Shown here: positions 8,922 to 17,009 of the stretch, piece by piece | Layout of the letters: every line of letters starts with the position of its first letter | How positions within the stretch are numbered: the stretch's first letter is position 1 | Origin: Mojavia pulchra JT2-VF2 | GTDB lineage: Bacteria > Cyanobacteriota > Cyanobacteriia > Cyanobacteriales > Nostocaceae | Reading direction: 5' to 3' | Assembly: GCA_019359325.1 (NCBI GenBank) | Contig: JAHHHN010000015.1 | Span: 62,001 to 126,000, forward strand | DNA length: 64,000 bases | Notes under the pieces: generated by a model | Databases searched by the model: none | What the model was told of the DNA's origin: nothing | The model's input: only the letters and a program-made list of their open reading frames with translations | Position numbers and translations under genes: made by a program

Positions 8922-9070
8922 ACTAACCTTCTGGTGCAAACTGCAATTATTGCTAACTCTCTCACCAGAAGGGGTAGAATTCCCAGCGTACAGGGTTTGT
9001 ACTGTTTTTTAACGCCAAAAATGCAGAGTGATCATTAATTCTCGGCTTGATTTTGTGTTGCTTGTTTAAT

Positions 9071-10261
9071 TTAAAACCAAACTACCTGCGATCGCTCTTG
9101 TACAACTCGCTGATAAACATCTTCAGTTTGCTTGGCTAGTTTTGGCCAGCTAAAGCGCCGTTCTAAATCCTCATAAGCATTATCAATCAGCCATTGCCGA
9201 TAACCTGGATGCTTCAATACTTCCAAAATTCCCCAAGCTATGGAATCGGGATTGTTTACCTTAGTAACAATACCTGTTTTGGTGTGTTGCACCACTTCAG
9301 GAAAACCACCAGTATCTGAAACTACTACAGGAACACGAGAAGCAAAGCTTTCTAAGGCAACAATACCAAAGGGTTCGTAAAGACTAGGAAACACAGCACA
9401 ATCAGCTATAGTCTGGAATTTATCTAAATATTCATCTGAGAGAAAGCCTGTAAAATAGGTCTTATCCCAAATACCCATATCCCAGGCTTGACGCTTGAGA
9501 TTGTCGGTGTTACCACCACCTACAATCACAAATTTCACGTTACCACCCATTTCCCAAAGTACCTTGGGAGCAGCATTCAGCAATAAAGATACACCTTTTT
9601 CATGGGTCATGCGCCCGACGTAGTAAACAATTTTTTCTTCGTCTTTGGCAAATCGGCGGCGAAAATCTTGAGCGTGAAAATCTTGGTGGTGCTGTTTCTT
9701 TTCTGGTCGAATACCGTTGTAGATCACATCGATTTTATCCCAAGGGCTGTGTAGCGCTCGTTCTACTTCCCGTCGCATATATTCGCTACATACGATAACT
9801 CGCCAAGCTTCGTAAGCTAATAAGTTTTCTTTGCCACTAATATAATATTGAGTTTCAGTGTAAATACCGTTATGGCGACCGTATTCGGTAGCGTGAATTG
9901 TAGCAATTAGGGGTATTTTAAAGTTATGTTTAAGAGCGATCGCAGCATCTCCCACTAACCAATCATGGGCATGGATTAAATCAAATGGGCCTTCTTCGAG
10001 TATCAACTTCCCGCCATGATGCCCCATACTGTTATTCAGGTTTACTACCCAGTGGAAAAAGTCTTTGCTAGCGGCTATTGGAACCCGATGCACATGCACA
10101 CCTTCTACTACTTCGTACATTGATGCCTGACCAAACTCCGCTGTAATTAAGTGGACTTCATGTCCTCGTTTGACCATTTCTGGGTATAACTCCGCCACAT
10201 GACGAGCAATTCCGCCAACTATCCTGGGTGGAAACTCCCAACTCAGTACGAGTATTTTCAT
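9071..10261 (-). CDS. GT4-family glycosyltransferase
   Basis: 396 residues with a GT-B double Rossmann layout. The N-terminal domain opens MKILVLSWEFPPRIVGGIARH, a glycogen-synthase-like glycine loop, and contains FDLIHAHDWLVG. The C-terminal domain has YVGRMTHEKG and the E-x7-E motif in PSLYEPFGIVALE, which binds the nucleotide-sugar. It therefore transfers a sugar from an NDP- or ADP-sugar with retention of configuration, in the cytoplasm. The opening motif resembles starch/glycogen synthases and sucrose or lipopolysaccharide GT4 enzymes, so the acceptor cannot be named. It stands alone, more than 500 bases from lepA. Confidence 0.9.
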   Translation of the reverse strand: MKILVLSWEFPPRIVGGIARHVAELYPEMVKRGHEVHLITAEFGQASMYEVVEGVHVHRVPIAASKDFFHWVVNLNNSMGHHGGKLILEEGPFDLIHAHDWLVGDAAIALKHNFKIPLIATIHATEYGRHNGIYTETQYYISGKENLLAYEAWRVIVCSEYMRREVERALHSPWDKIDVIYNGIRPEKKQHHQDFHAQDFRRRFAKDEEKIVYYVGRMTHEKGVSLLLNAAPKVLWEMGGNVKFVIVGGGNTDNLKRQAWDMGIWDKTYFTGFLSDEYLDKFQTIADCAVFPSLYEPFGIVALESFASRVPVVVSDTGGFPEVVQHTKTGIVTKVNNPDSIAWGILEVLKHPGYRQWLIDNAYEDLERRFSWPKLAKQTEDVYQRVVQERSQVVWF

Positions 10262-10808
10262 TAACTAGACTCCCCGATGCTTTACAAATATCTAAAAAAC
10301 TCTATTTATCTAAAGTTATAAGGATGGCAATTTCAGTAAGTATGTATACTTAAATTTTTAAATTTATTAACAATTTTTTATTGATATTCCCATTACTATA
10401 AACATTTCGCTTTACTAATCTTCATAGTCGAATAACTCTACATTATTTAATGAAACGCCATCATACAGCAATTTCGCAACCTTTGGATTTACTAGTTGCT
10501 GATAGAGGTAAACCCTTAGATTGTGCTGGCTCACCAACTGCCCATTAAAATTTTTTATAGCTTATACCAATTTGAAAAAAAGAATGCGACAGATCCACAC
10601 TCCCAAATCCTTGTGATGTCTACGTTTCTTAATATTGAATTTTGAATTGGTATTAAATTCCCCTAAATCCTATCTCTAGTCTTTTACACAGCCACAATTG
10701 GAACAATTCTCAGCAGCACAGCTTTGACAACAGCCAACGGTGGAGTGCAATACAACTTTTGGAGTAGAAAAATAGGGGAAAGAATTTATCTTTTGCTTAT
10801 TCCTACAA
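10262..10808. other. Gene-free AT-rich region
   Basis: About 550 bases between two same-strand genes. It is rich in A/T runs (around 10350-10400) and has no HIP1 site, convincing ORF or tRNA. The stretch 10686-10745 is rich in CAGC and ACAGC words (CACAGCC, CTCAGCAGCACAGC, CAACAGCCAACGG) but forms no clear stem. It must contain the glycosyltransferase promoter near 10262-10400. Confidence 0.5.
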
Positions 10809-12620
10809 TTAGCTTTGATCTAGGCGCAGCACTGCCATAAAAGCTTCTTGAGGAACATCCACTGTACCAACAGATTTCATCCGTTTTTTACCTTTTGCTT
10901 GCTTTTGTAAGAGTTTCTTCTTGCGGCTGATGTCGCCGCCGTAGCACTTGGCTAGTACGTCTTTACGCAAAGCAGGGATGTGTTCACTGGCGATCACTTT
11001 ACTGCCGATAGATGCCTGAATTGGCACTTTAAATTGATGGCGAGGAATTAGTTCTTTGAGCTTCTCCGCCATTGACCGCCCGACGTTGTAAGCTTTATCC
11101 CGGTGAACGATCATCGCCAAAGAATCCACCGGATCGCCGTTAATCATAATATCCAGCTTCACCAAAGGATTTTCGCGGTAACCAATGAGGTGATATTCCA
11201 TGCTGGCATAACCACGCGATCGCGACTTCATTTGATCAAAAAAGTCGGTCACAACTTCTGCCAAGGGCAGTTCATAAGTGAGTGTAGTCCGTCCTTGGGT
11301 GAGATATTTCATATCTTTGAAGATCCCGCGTCGGTTTTGCGACAATTCCATTAAAGTACCGACGTAAGTTTCCGGCGTAATCATCTCTACTTTAACGTAG
11401 GGTTCCTCAATTCTTTCTCGTTCGTTGGGAGAAGGTAAATGGCTGGGATTATCAATGTACAGTTCTTCTCCTTTAAGAGTAATCACCTTATAAACTACTG
11501 AAGGAGCTGTAATAATTAAGTCTAAGTTGTATTCCCTTTCCAAACGTTCTTGGACAATTTCCATGTGCAGTAAGCCCAAGAAACCGCAACGGAAGCCAAA
11601 CCCCATAGCGCTTGAAGTTTCGGGTTCATAATGCAGCGCCGCATCATTAAGTTTGAGCTTTTCTAAAGCTTCTCGTAAGTCTTCAAATTGATCGGCATCT
11701 ATGGGGAACATACCGCAAAAGACCATCGGATTTGCTTCTGCATAACCAGGTAAGGGGTCTGTTGCCTTAGCATTGGCAAGGGTAATTGTATCTCCCACAC
11801 GGGCATCAGCTACAGCTCTAATTGCCGCTGCCAAATAACCTACTTCCCCAGCGTGCAGTTCTTCAACTTGCTTCTGTGTAGGAGAGAGAACCCCTAACTC
11901 GTCAATTTCGTATTCTTTGCCGGATGCCATGAGATAGATGCGATCGCCTTTTTTGACGCTGCCATCCATCACCCGGAAGTATACAATTACTCCCCGGTAG
12001 CTATCGTAATAGCTATCAAAAATTAACGCCCGTAAGCGCTGATCTACTGTATTAGGAGCTGGGGGTATCCGCTCCACAATTGCTTCTAAAATCTCATCAA
12101 TGCCAATGCCCTCTTTCGCTGAGGCCAGAATCGCACCACTGCAATCTAAACCGATAATTTCTTCAATTTCACCAATTACCCTATCTGGTTCTGCCCCTGG
12201 CAAGTCGATTTTATTCAAAACCGGGATAATTTCCAGGTTATGCTCCAGCGCCAAATAGACATTGGCTAAAGTTTGTGCTTCTACGCCTTGGGAAGCATCT
12301 ACTACTAATAGCGCTCCTTCACAAGCGGCAAGAGAGCGCGACACCTCGTAAGAAAAATCCACGTGTCCAGGCGTATCAATTAAGTTCAGCACATATTGCT
12401 GACCATCTTTAGCTTTGTAGTTCATCCGGGCAGCTTGCAGCTTAATTGTAATGCCGCGCTCCCTTTCTAAATCCATGTTGTCGAGAAACTGTTCCTTCAT
12501 CTGCCGATCGCCAACAGTGCCAGTGGCTTGGAGTAAGCGATCGGCAAGGGTTGATTTCCCGTGGTCGATGTGAGCAATAATACAAAAATTGCGAATGCGA
12601 ACTGCGGGAACGTCAGTCAT
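10809..12620 (-). CDS. lepA: Elongation factor 4 (LepA)
   Basis: 603 residues, the exact family size. It is a translational GTPase that acts on the ribosome. The G domain starts with AHIDHGKST (residues about 16-24), then DTPGHVDF (G3) and NKIDLPGA (G4), with the switch phrase RERGITI. The LepA-specific C-terminus is present ([12 protein letters not shown] near the end, with the basic region [16 protein letters not shown] before it). The order G domain, domain II, EF-G-like III and V, then CTD is complete, with no domain IV as expected. The ATG start gives [20 protein letters not shown], typical of cyanobacterial LepA. Confidence 0.98.
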   Translation of the reverse strand: MTDVPAVRIRNFCIIAHIDHGKSTLADRLLQATGTVGDRQMKEQFLDNMDLERERGITIKLQAARMNYKAKDGQQYVLNLIDTPGHVDFSYEVSRSLAACEGALLVVDASQGVEAQTLANVYLALEHNLEIIPVLNKIDLPGAEPDRVIGEIEEIIGLDCSGAILASAKEGIGIDEILEAIVERIPPAPNTVDQRLRALIFDSYYDSYRGVIVYFRVMDGSVKKGDRIYLMASGKEYEIDELGVLSPTQKQVEELHAGEVGYLAAAIRAVADARVGDTITLANAKATDPLPGYAEANPMVFCGMFPIDADQFEDLREALEKLKLNDAALHYEPETSSAMGFGFRCGFLGLLHMEIVQERLEREYNLDLIITAPSVVYKVITLKGEELYIDNPSHLPSPNERERIEEPYVKVEMITPETYVGTLMELSQNRRGIFKDMKYLTQGRTTLTYELPLAEVVTDFFDQMKSRSRGYASMEYHLIGYRENPLVKLDIMINGDPVDSLAMIVHRDKAYNVGRSMAEKLKELIPRHQFKVPIQASIGSKVIASEHIPALRKDVLAKCYGGDISRKKKLLQKQAKGKKRMKSVGTVDVPQEAFMAVLRLDQS

Positions 12621-13128
12621 ATACTATCTTTGCTGAAGCAGCAACCAAGGTTAAAAGAGCAAATTACTTCATGTATTTTAATGCTTTCTTAGCCAACGTC
12701 ACTGCTTGCTTTGTTGATATTAAAAATGGAGAGGTGGGAAGAGGGGTGTTACCCCTTTATCCATTAGGGTGTCTTCCTAGCTTCATCTAGGAGGCTAGAC
12801 TTTCAAGAATCTATAAAAGTCTACTTTTAGCTGCTGGTATTGATCAACCAGAAGCGTACAATAAATATATATAAGTACATAGTGTAGAGATCGTGGGTAA
12901 TTACAACCCGTAATTGCCCGGAACAATTGATTTACTGACATAACTTCTAAAGCTATTGTCTACTGACTGCTATGAAAAATGCCACTCAAGCCAGAAGCTG
13001 TTAGTTTGGTAATATTTCGGGGAACTATGTAACTATAACTTTTCGCGTTTGTCGGTAAACTAACCCGAAATAAGAATGGGGCTGCTTTCCTAAGCTGTTG
13101 ACGAAACCATTTCTGAGTATATAAACCT
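12621..13128. other. Structured intergenic region upstream of lepA
   Basis: Between divergent lepA and the ribbon-helix-helix gene. Around 12736-12779 the strand reads GGAAGA, then AGGGGTGTTACCCCT (perfect five-base stem), and closes with TCTTCC pairing to GGAAGA, giving a nested fold. Next to it CCTAG/CTAGG repeats around 12776-12792. This could be a small RNA or a 5' leader element of lepA; no ORF supports coding. The rest is AT-rich promoter-like DNA. Confidence 0.4.
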
Positions 13129-13365
13129 ATGAATATGAAAGAAAAAGCTACCGATGCGGAACAAAGACAAGCCGAGAAGGTAGAAATCGCTGTCCGTCTG
13201 GACTCCGAGTTAGTAGAGCAAATCCAGCATTTAACTAATGACCCTAGTAAAGTCATTGAAGTGGCAATTCGCCAATGGTTGCGGGGCGAGATTTCTAGAG
13301 ATGATGAACTGACGCGTACCCCTGTACGCACACCTGTTCCACCCAGAGGAGAATGGAATGATTGA
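13129..13365 (+). CDS. Small ribbon-helix-helix (CopG-like) protein
   Basis: 78 residues. The central stretch KVEIAVRLDSELVEQIQHL followed by PSKVIEVAIRQWLRGE has a beta-strand and two helices in the order of CopG/Arc ribbon-helix-helix DNA-binding proteins. The C-terminal tail is Thr/Pro/Arg-rich (RTPVRTPVPPRG). Such proteins are usually antitoxins or small repressors, but no toxin-like ORF sits beside it; the next gene is a histidine kinase 175 bases away. Two ATGs (13129 and 13135) are both possible. The fold is likely; the target is unknown. Confidence 0.65.
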   Translation: MNMKEKATDAEQRQAEKVEIAVRLDSELVEQIQHLTNDPSKVIEVAIRQWLRGEISRDDELTRTPVRTPVPPRGEWND

Positions 13366-13540
13366 GATAATAAATAAACTGTAAATTTAAAATAAAAAAA
13401 AATGTAAAATTTGTCTATTTGGATTCTGAAACAACTAAAATACCCAATTCAACAATACGAAAGCTGTAATAATTTATGCCAAACTTAAGCAGCTTTAGTA
13501 GCATTATTATCGGCTGCTATTTGTTTATCCAACTCTATTC

Positions 13541-15301
13541 ATGACTATTACTGCCAATTCCAAATTGCCGAACTTATTTCCTAAAAATCGCAAATCTATT
13601 GCTAGTCAGAGTGATGAGATATTACCAACTTTAGGAGCCGAGTTGGTATATACACAAGATGAGTCAGGGCGTTACCTGACTTTTTATTGGCAGCAAAGCG
13701 AACTCTTGGGATTAAATCCTGAGCAAATAGTTACCGAGTTGAATGAAAAGGAAACCTTCGTACCAGTGGAGAAGGTTGCCTACTTGGAACGTTTGCACAG
13801 GATTTTAACAAGTTTGGTACCCGAAAAATTGCAGTGCTGGTTTAGTCATCGCCAGCAGTTGTTTGAGTTGGAGTTGGCAATCAGTCCGATTATGCCGAAA
13901 TTGGGTAAAGCCGCCACTACAGTTTTGGTAATGGGGCGCTTGCTGCAAGTTACAGCCAACAAAACAGAAGTAGATGCGAAATGTAAAACACCTACACAAA
14001 TAGAGTTGGCTTTACGCTCACAGCAACACCAGAAACTAGTAAATCGAATTACCAAAAATATTCGACGCAACTTGGATTTAGACATTATTTGGCAGCAAAC
14101 AGTTGATAGTCTGGGAAAAGCGTTGCGGTTAGAGCGCTGTATTATTTGTCCTTACCAGCCTTCTAGCCCAAAAGTGCGGGTAGCAGCAGAGTATCATCAG
14201 CCAGATCGCAGATCTATGCTAAGTGAAGAAATAGATATAGCTTCTGAGCCAGCTTTTGCTCAGGCATTGGCAACCCTGGAACCGATAGTCATGGAAGTGC
14301 CAGGTTATACTCTGTGTCCGCAACAGAAAATTTTGGTGGTGGCTACATCCTACCAAGACCAAGCAAATGGATTGGTTGCCTTGAGTTTGCGAGATGAATG
14401 CTACCCACTAACAGAATCGGAAATCGAACTAGCAAAAGAGGTGGCGGATCAGTTAGGAACTGCGATCGCCCATGCTACTTTATACAAAGAACTAGAAGCA
14501 GCGCGTCAAAAAGCCGAAGAAGCTTCCCGCCTCAAAAGCGAGTTTCTGGCTAATGTATCCCATGAAATTCGTACTCCCCTCAACGGCATGATCGGATTTT
14601 TGAAGCTGATTCTGGAGGGTATGGCAGATGATCCAGAAGAACAAAATCAATTTCTCTTAGAAGCTCATCACTTATCGATCCACCTGCTGAACATCATCAA
14701 CGATATCTTGGATATTGCCAAAATCGAAGCTGGAAAAATGGAGCTAGATTGCGCTCCAGTTCAATTGGCTGAGTTATTTGGTGATGTAGATAATTTCATG
14801 CGTCCCCAGGCGGAGATAAGAAACCTCAGTTTTCGGATGCAAATACCTACCACTAGCGATGAAATTATTGTTCAAGGTAATTATCAACGGCTACTGCAAG
14901 TTATGCTCAATTTGGTGGGTAATGCGATTAAGTTCACTCAAGAAGGCGGCATTACCATTAGTGCTGACATAGTTATCAAAAAGGCCAATTTTCAAGAACA
15001 GCAATTTCCTGGGATGGTGAGAGTGCGAGTTGCTGATACTGGAATTGGTGTTTCCTTAGACAAACAAGACAAATTATTTCAGTTATTTTCTCAAGTTGAT
15101 GGCTCCCGGACTCGCCAGTATGGTGGTACTGGTTTAGGATTGGCAATATCCCAGAAGTTAGTTGAGGCAATGGGTGGGGAAGTAAATTTTTACAGTCTAG
15201 GTGAAGGACTTGGCTCTACAGTCACATTTACAGTACCACTATATCAAAAACCTGTGATCGTTTCCTCAAGCGATAACGACTTACAATATGGTATGTGTTA
15301 G
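13541..15301 (+). CDS. GAF-domain sensor histidine kinase
   Basis: 586 residues, no membrane segment. Residues about 28-135 look PAS-like. A GAF-like domain (about 176-312) contains the CIICPYQPSS pocket region. A coiled linker (LEAARQKAEEASRLKSEF) leads to the HisKA dimerisation domain with phospho-acceptor H341 in NVSHEIRTPLNG. The HATPase domain follows: N box GNAIKFTQEGG, G1 DTGIGV, F box LFQLFSQ and G2 YGGTGLGLAI. It is an orthodox cytoplasmic kinase; no receiver domain or response regulator gene is adjacent. GAF cysteines (C200, C203) could hold a chromophore or cluster, but no bilin motif is evident, so the signal is unknown. Confidence 0.93.
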   Translation: MTITANSKLPNLFPKNRKSIASQSDEILPTLGAELVYTQDESGRYLTFYWQQSELLGLNPEQIVTELNEKETFVPVEKVAYLERLHRILTSLVPEKLQCWFSHRQQLFELELAISPIMPKLGKAATTVLVMGRLLQVTANKTEVDAKCKTPTQIELALRSQQHQKLVNRITKNIRRNLDLDIIWQQTVDSLGKALRLERCIICPYQPSSPKVRVAAEYHQPDRRSMLSEEIDIASEPAFAQALATLEPIVMEVPGYTLCPQQKILVVATSYQDQANGLVALSLRDECYPLTESEIELAKEVADQLGTAIAHATLYKELEAARQKAEEASRLKSEFLANVSHEIRTPLNGMIGFLKLILEGMADDPEEQNQFLLEAHHLSIHLLNIINDILDIAKIEAGKMELDCAPVQLAELFGDVDNFMRPQAEIRNLSFRMQIPTTSDEIIVQGNYQRLLQVMLNLVGNAIKFTQEGGITISADIVIKKANFQEQQFPGMVRVRVADTGIGVSLDKQDKLFQLFSQVDGSRTRQYGGTGLGLAISQKLVEAMGGEVNFYSLGEGLGSTVTFTVPLYQKPVIVSSSDNDLQYGMC

Positions 15302-15628
15302 TCGAGCGATCGCTCTTTATTACTTACTGCAAAATTCATAATAGATCCTAAGTCCCAAACCCAAGCATAAAACCTGTTTTATTTGTAGATTCAAAAATCA
15401 TAATCCAGAATTCTGCTGTATTAGTGGATTTTGTGTGGCTATGCCCCTCGATATAGTCTTATATAAAGATATTTTATCACCCTAATCTCAGCAATTAGAT
15501 GCTTGAAAAGAGATAGGATTGATTGTTTTAATATTATTAAATAATTGCAGAATGTTAGTTTATTTTTTATAGACAATCTGCCAATTTTCGTAAATTAGTA
15601 ATATTTAGCTAAGTGCTAATTAAAAATC
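15302..15628. other. Intergenic region with HIP1-based palindrome
   Basis: Directly after the kinase stop, the perfect palindrome GAGCGATCGCTC (15304-15315) is followed by TTTATT and may act as a weak terminator. The rest is AT-rich with no gene seen; the promoter of the small membrane protein must be in its last part. Confidence 0.5.
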
Positions 15629-15904
15629 ATGGAAAATACATTAGTTGATAAAACCTTCCGTGACAGCAGTGGTAAAATTGTTTTAGCTCAAATGCCAAAT
15701 TTACCACTTATTGTTTGGGTAGTCACTAGTTTACTAGCTCTAATCTTTACAAGTGGCAACATCAATACAGTGTTAGACGTAGTGGCTAATGGCTCCTTGT
15801 TTACTTGGGCTTGGCTGGAATTATTTCAAGGTGTTAATTATTTTCGCAGAGCGCTAGGTCTTGTTGTATTGATTGCTCTTGTTGCATCAAAAATTCAGTA
15901 TTGA
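15629..15904 (+). CDS. Small two-helix membrane protein
   Basis: 91 residues. After a polar N-terminus of about 28 residues come two hydrophobic helices, LPLIVWVVTSLLALIFTS and LGLVVLIALVASKI, joined by a loop containing FTWAWLELFQGVNYFRR. This resembles conserved cyanobacterial small membrane proteins of unknown function. A hydrophobic, basic-flanked second helix and the Trp-rich loop suggest plasma or thylakoid membrane insertion. No operon partner. Codon use and composition look native. Confidence 0.7.
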   Translation: MENTLVDKTFRDSSGKIVLAQMPNLPLIVWVVTSLLALIFTSGNINTVLDVVANGSLFTWAWLELFQGVNYFRRALGLVVLIALVASKIQY

Positions 15905-15978
15905 TAACGAACTATCCCTGTTGTGTCACTCTCCGAAAAGATTTGCTATTGCTGAATTCTAGAGCTTTTGCATAGCAA

Positions 15979-16011
15979 GCGATTGGCTTCGCCAGTGCCG
16001 TAGGCAATCGC
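15979..16011. repeat. Dispersed palindromic repeat (GCGATT ... AATCGC)
   Basis: An imperfect inverted repeat opens GCGATTGGCTTCGCC and closes TAGGCAATCGC, with AGTGCCG in the middle. It belongs to the same general group of HIP1-edged, AGTGCC-containing repeats as 4691-4724 and 61009-61043. Confidence 0.55.
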
Positions 16012-16157
16012 ACGATTATTTTCTAATCACAAATACAAGACCCATTTTTTTCTAATAGGATAGCTTGTATTGATTGCCTCATGAGGCTTCTAGCAATCGC
16101 CCTCCCGGAAAGTGACAGAAGAGGGCTATAGCGTTTCCTTGTGTCCTGAGGTACAAA

Positions 16158-16516
16158 TTTATCTCCACACCAGCTGCTTCTTGACTGCTGCGTAATGTCT
16201 TTTTTTTGTGTCAGCGAGCAACGTTGTAATGAACGATACATAGTACTGTTGCTCACCCATTGATTGTAAGCGTTACCCCAATACTCGCAGTATCCTGACA
16301 GCGTTGCGTCTGGATATTTTTCGCTATTTGGGCAAGGTGAGTTTGATAGTTGTCCAACTCACTTTTGATGCTGCCATCCTGTTTTCCGGGTTCCACGTGT
16401 CCTTTAAAGTCATCACAAACAAACAACTGACCTTTAACAACTAACAATCTAGCTGCAATTGGATCTAGGATCGTTGTAACAAAGCTAGAAAATAAAGTTT
16501 TGGGGAATAGCTTTAT
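16158..16516 (-). pseudogene. Probable broken small gene (no ATG, one frameshift)
   Basis: On the minus strand, an open stretch from an ATA at 16514-16516 gives KLFPKTLFSSFVTTILDP, then GQLFVCDDFKGHVEPG and ELDNYQTHLAQIAKNIQT, ending at a TGA after TLTING. Shifting frame by one base in the GGG run there restores a sensible continuation, GEQQYYVSFITTLLAD then KKRHYAAVKKQLVWR and a stop. The N-terminus looks like a signal-peptide start whose ATG has become ATA. I do not recognise the family. Both lesions suggest a decayed gene, but non-coding chance reading cannot be excluded. Confidence 0.4.
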
Positions 16517-16583
16517 ATTAGGACTTTAGCTCCCCTATAAACTAATCGCCCAGCGTCTTCGTTAACTTAGCAGGTCTAAAAGT

Positions 16584-16814
16584 ATGGAACTTACAATTGA
16601 CAATGTGGAAACAGTCTTAGATGAAATGCGCCCTTATCTGATTTCTGATGGCGGAAACGTGGAACTTGTGGAATTGGATGGACCAGTGGTTAAACTGCGG
16701 TTGCAAGGAGCCTGCGGTTCTTGCCCTAGCTCTACGATGACCTTAAGAATGGGTATTGAACGCCGCCTTCGGGAAATGATTCCTGAAATTGCAGAAGTCG
16801 AACAAGTAATTTAG
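16584..16814 (+). CDS. nfu: Nfu-type Fe-S cluster scaffold protein
   Basis: 76 residues, the length of stand-alone cyanobacterial Nfu (NifU C-terminal domain). It assembles and delivers Fe-S clusters, in cyanobacteria notably the [4Fe-4S] clusters of photosystem I. The cluster-binding pair is C44 and C47 in [10 protein letters not shown], with the conserved lead-in [16 protein letters not shown]. It has no N-terminal A-type or NifU scaffold domain. The upstream 70 bases are AT-rich. It ends immediately before a long low-complexity tract. The sulfur would come from a cysteine desulfurase such as that at 6611-7777 (inference). Confidence 0.95.
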   Translation: MELTIDNVETVLDEMRPYLISDGGNVELVELDGPVVKLRLQGACGSCPSSTMTLRMGIERRLREMIPEIAEVEQVI

Positions 16815-17008
16815 GGACTGAGTACTGGATACTGGGGACTGGGAAAAAGCAGGGGGAGCGGAGGAGCAGGGGAGCAGAGGAGCAAAGGAGGACAAGGGAA
16901 AATAACCGATGCCCAATCCCCAATCCCCAATCCCTAATCCCTTATCCCCAATCCCCAATCTTTAATCCCTAATCCCCAATCCCCAATCCCTAATCCCTTA
17001 TCATTCCC
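16815..17008. repeat. Compound low-complexity tract (STRR)
   Basis: The tract begins with ACTG-rich words (GGACTGAG, ACTGGGGACTGGG), continues with GGAGCAGGGGAGCAG-like purine repeats, then some ten copies of a CCCAATC/CCCTAAT heptamer from about 16912 to 17000. It fills the whole gap between nfu and the GH57 gene and reaches the base before that gene's ATG. Confidence 0.9.
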
Positions 17009-17009
17009 T

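Noticed and set aside
8988-9010. GTACA...TGTAC hairpin followed by T's
   Set aside because: On the plus strand there is no gene upstream to end, and the five-base stem is weak.
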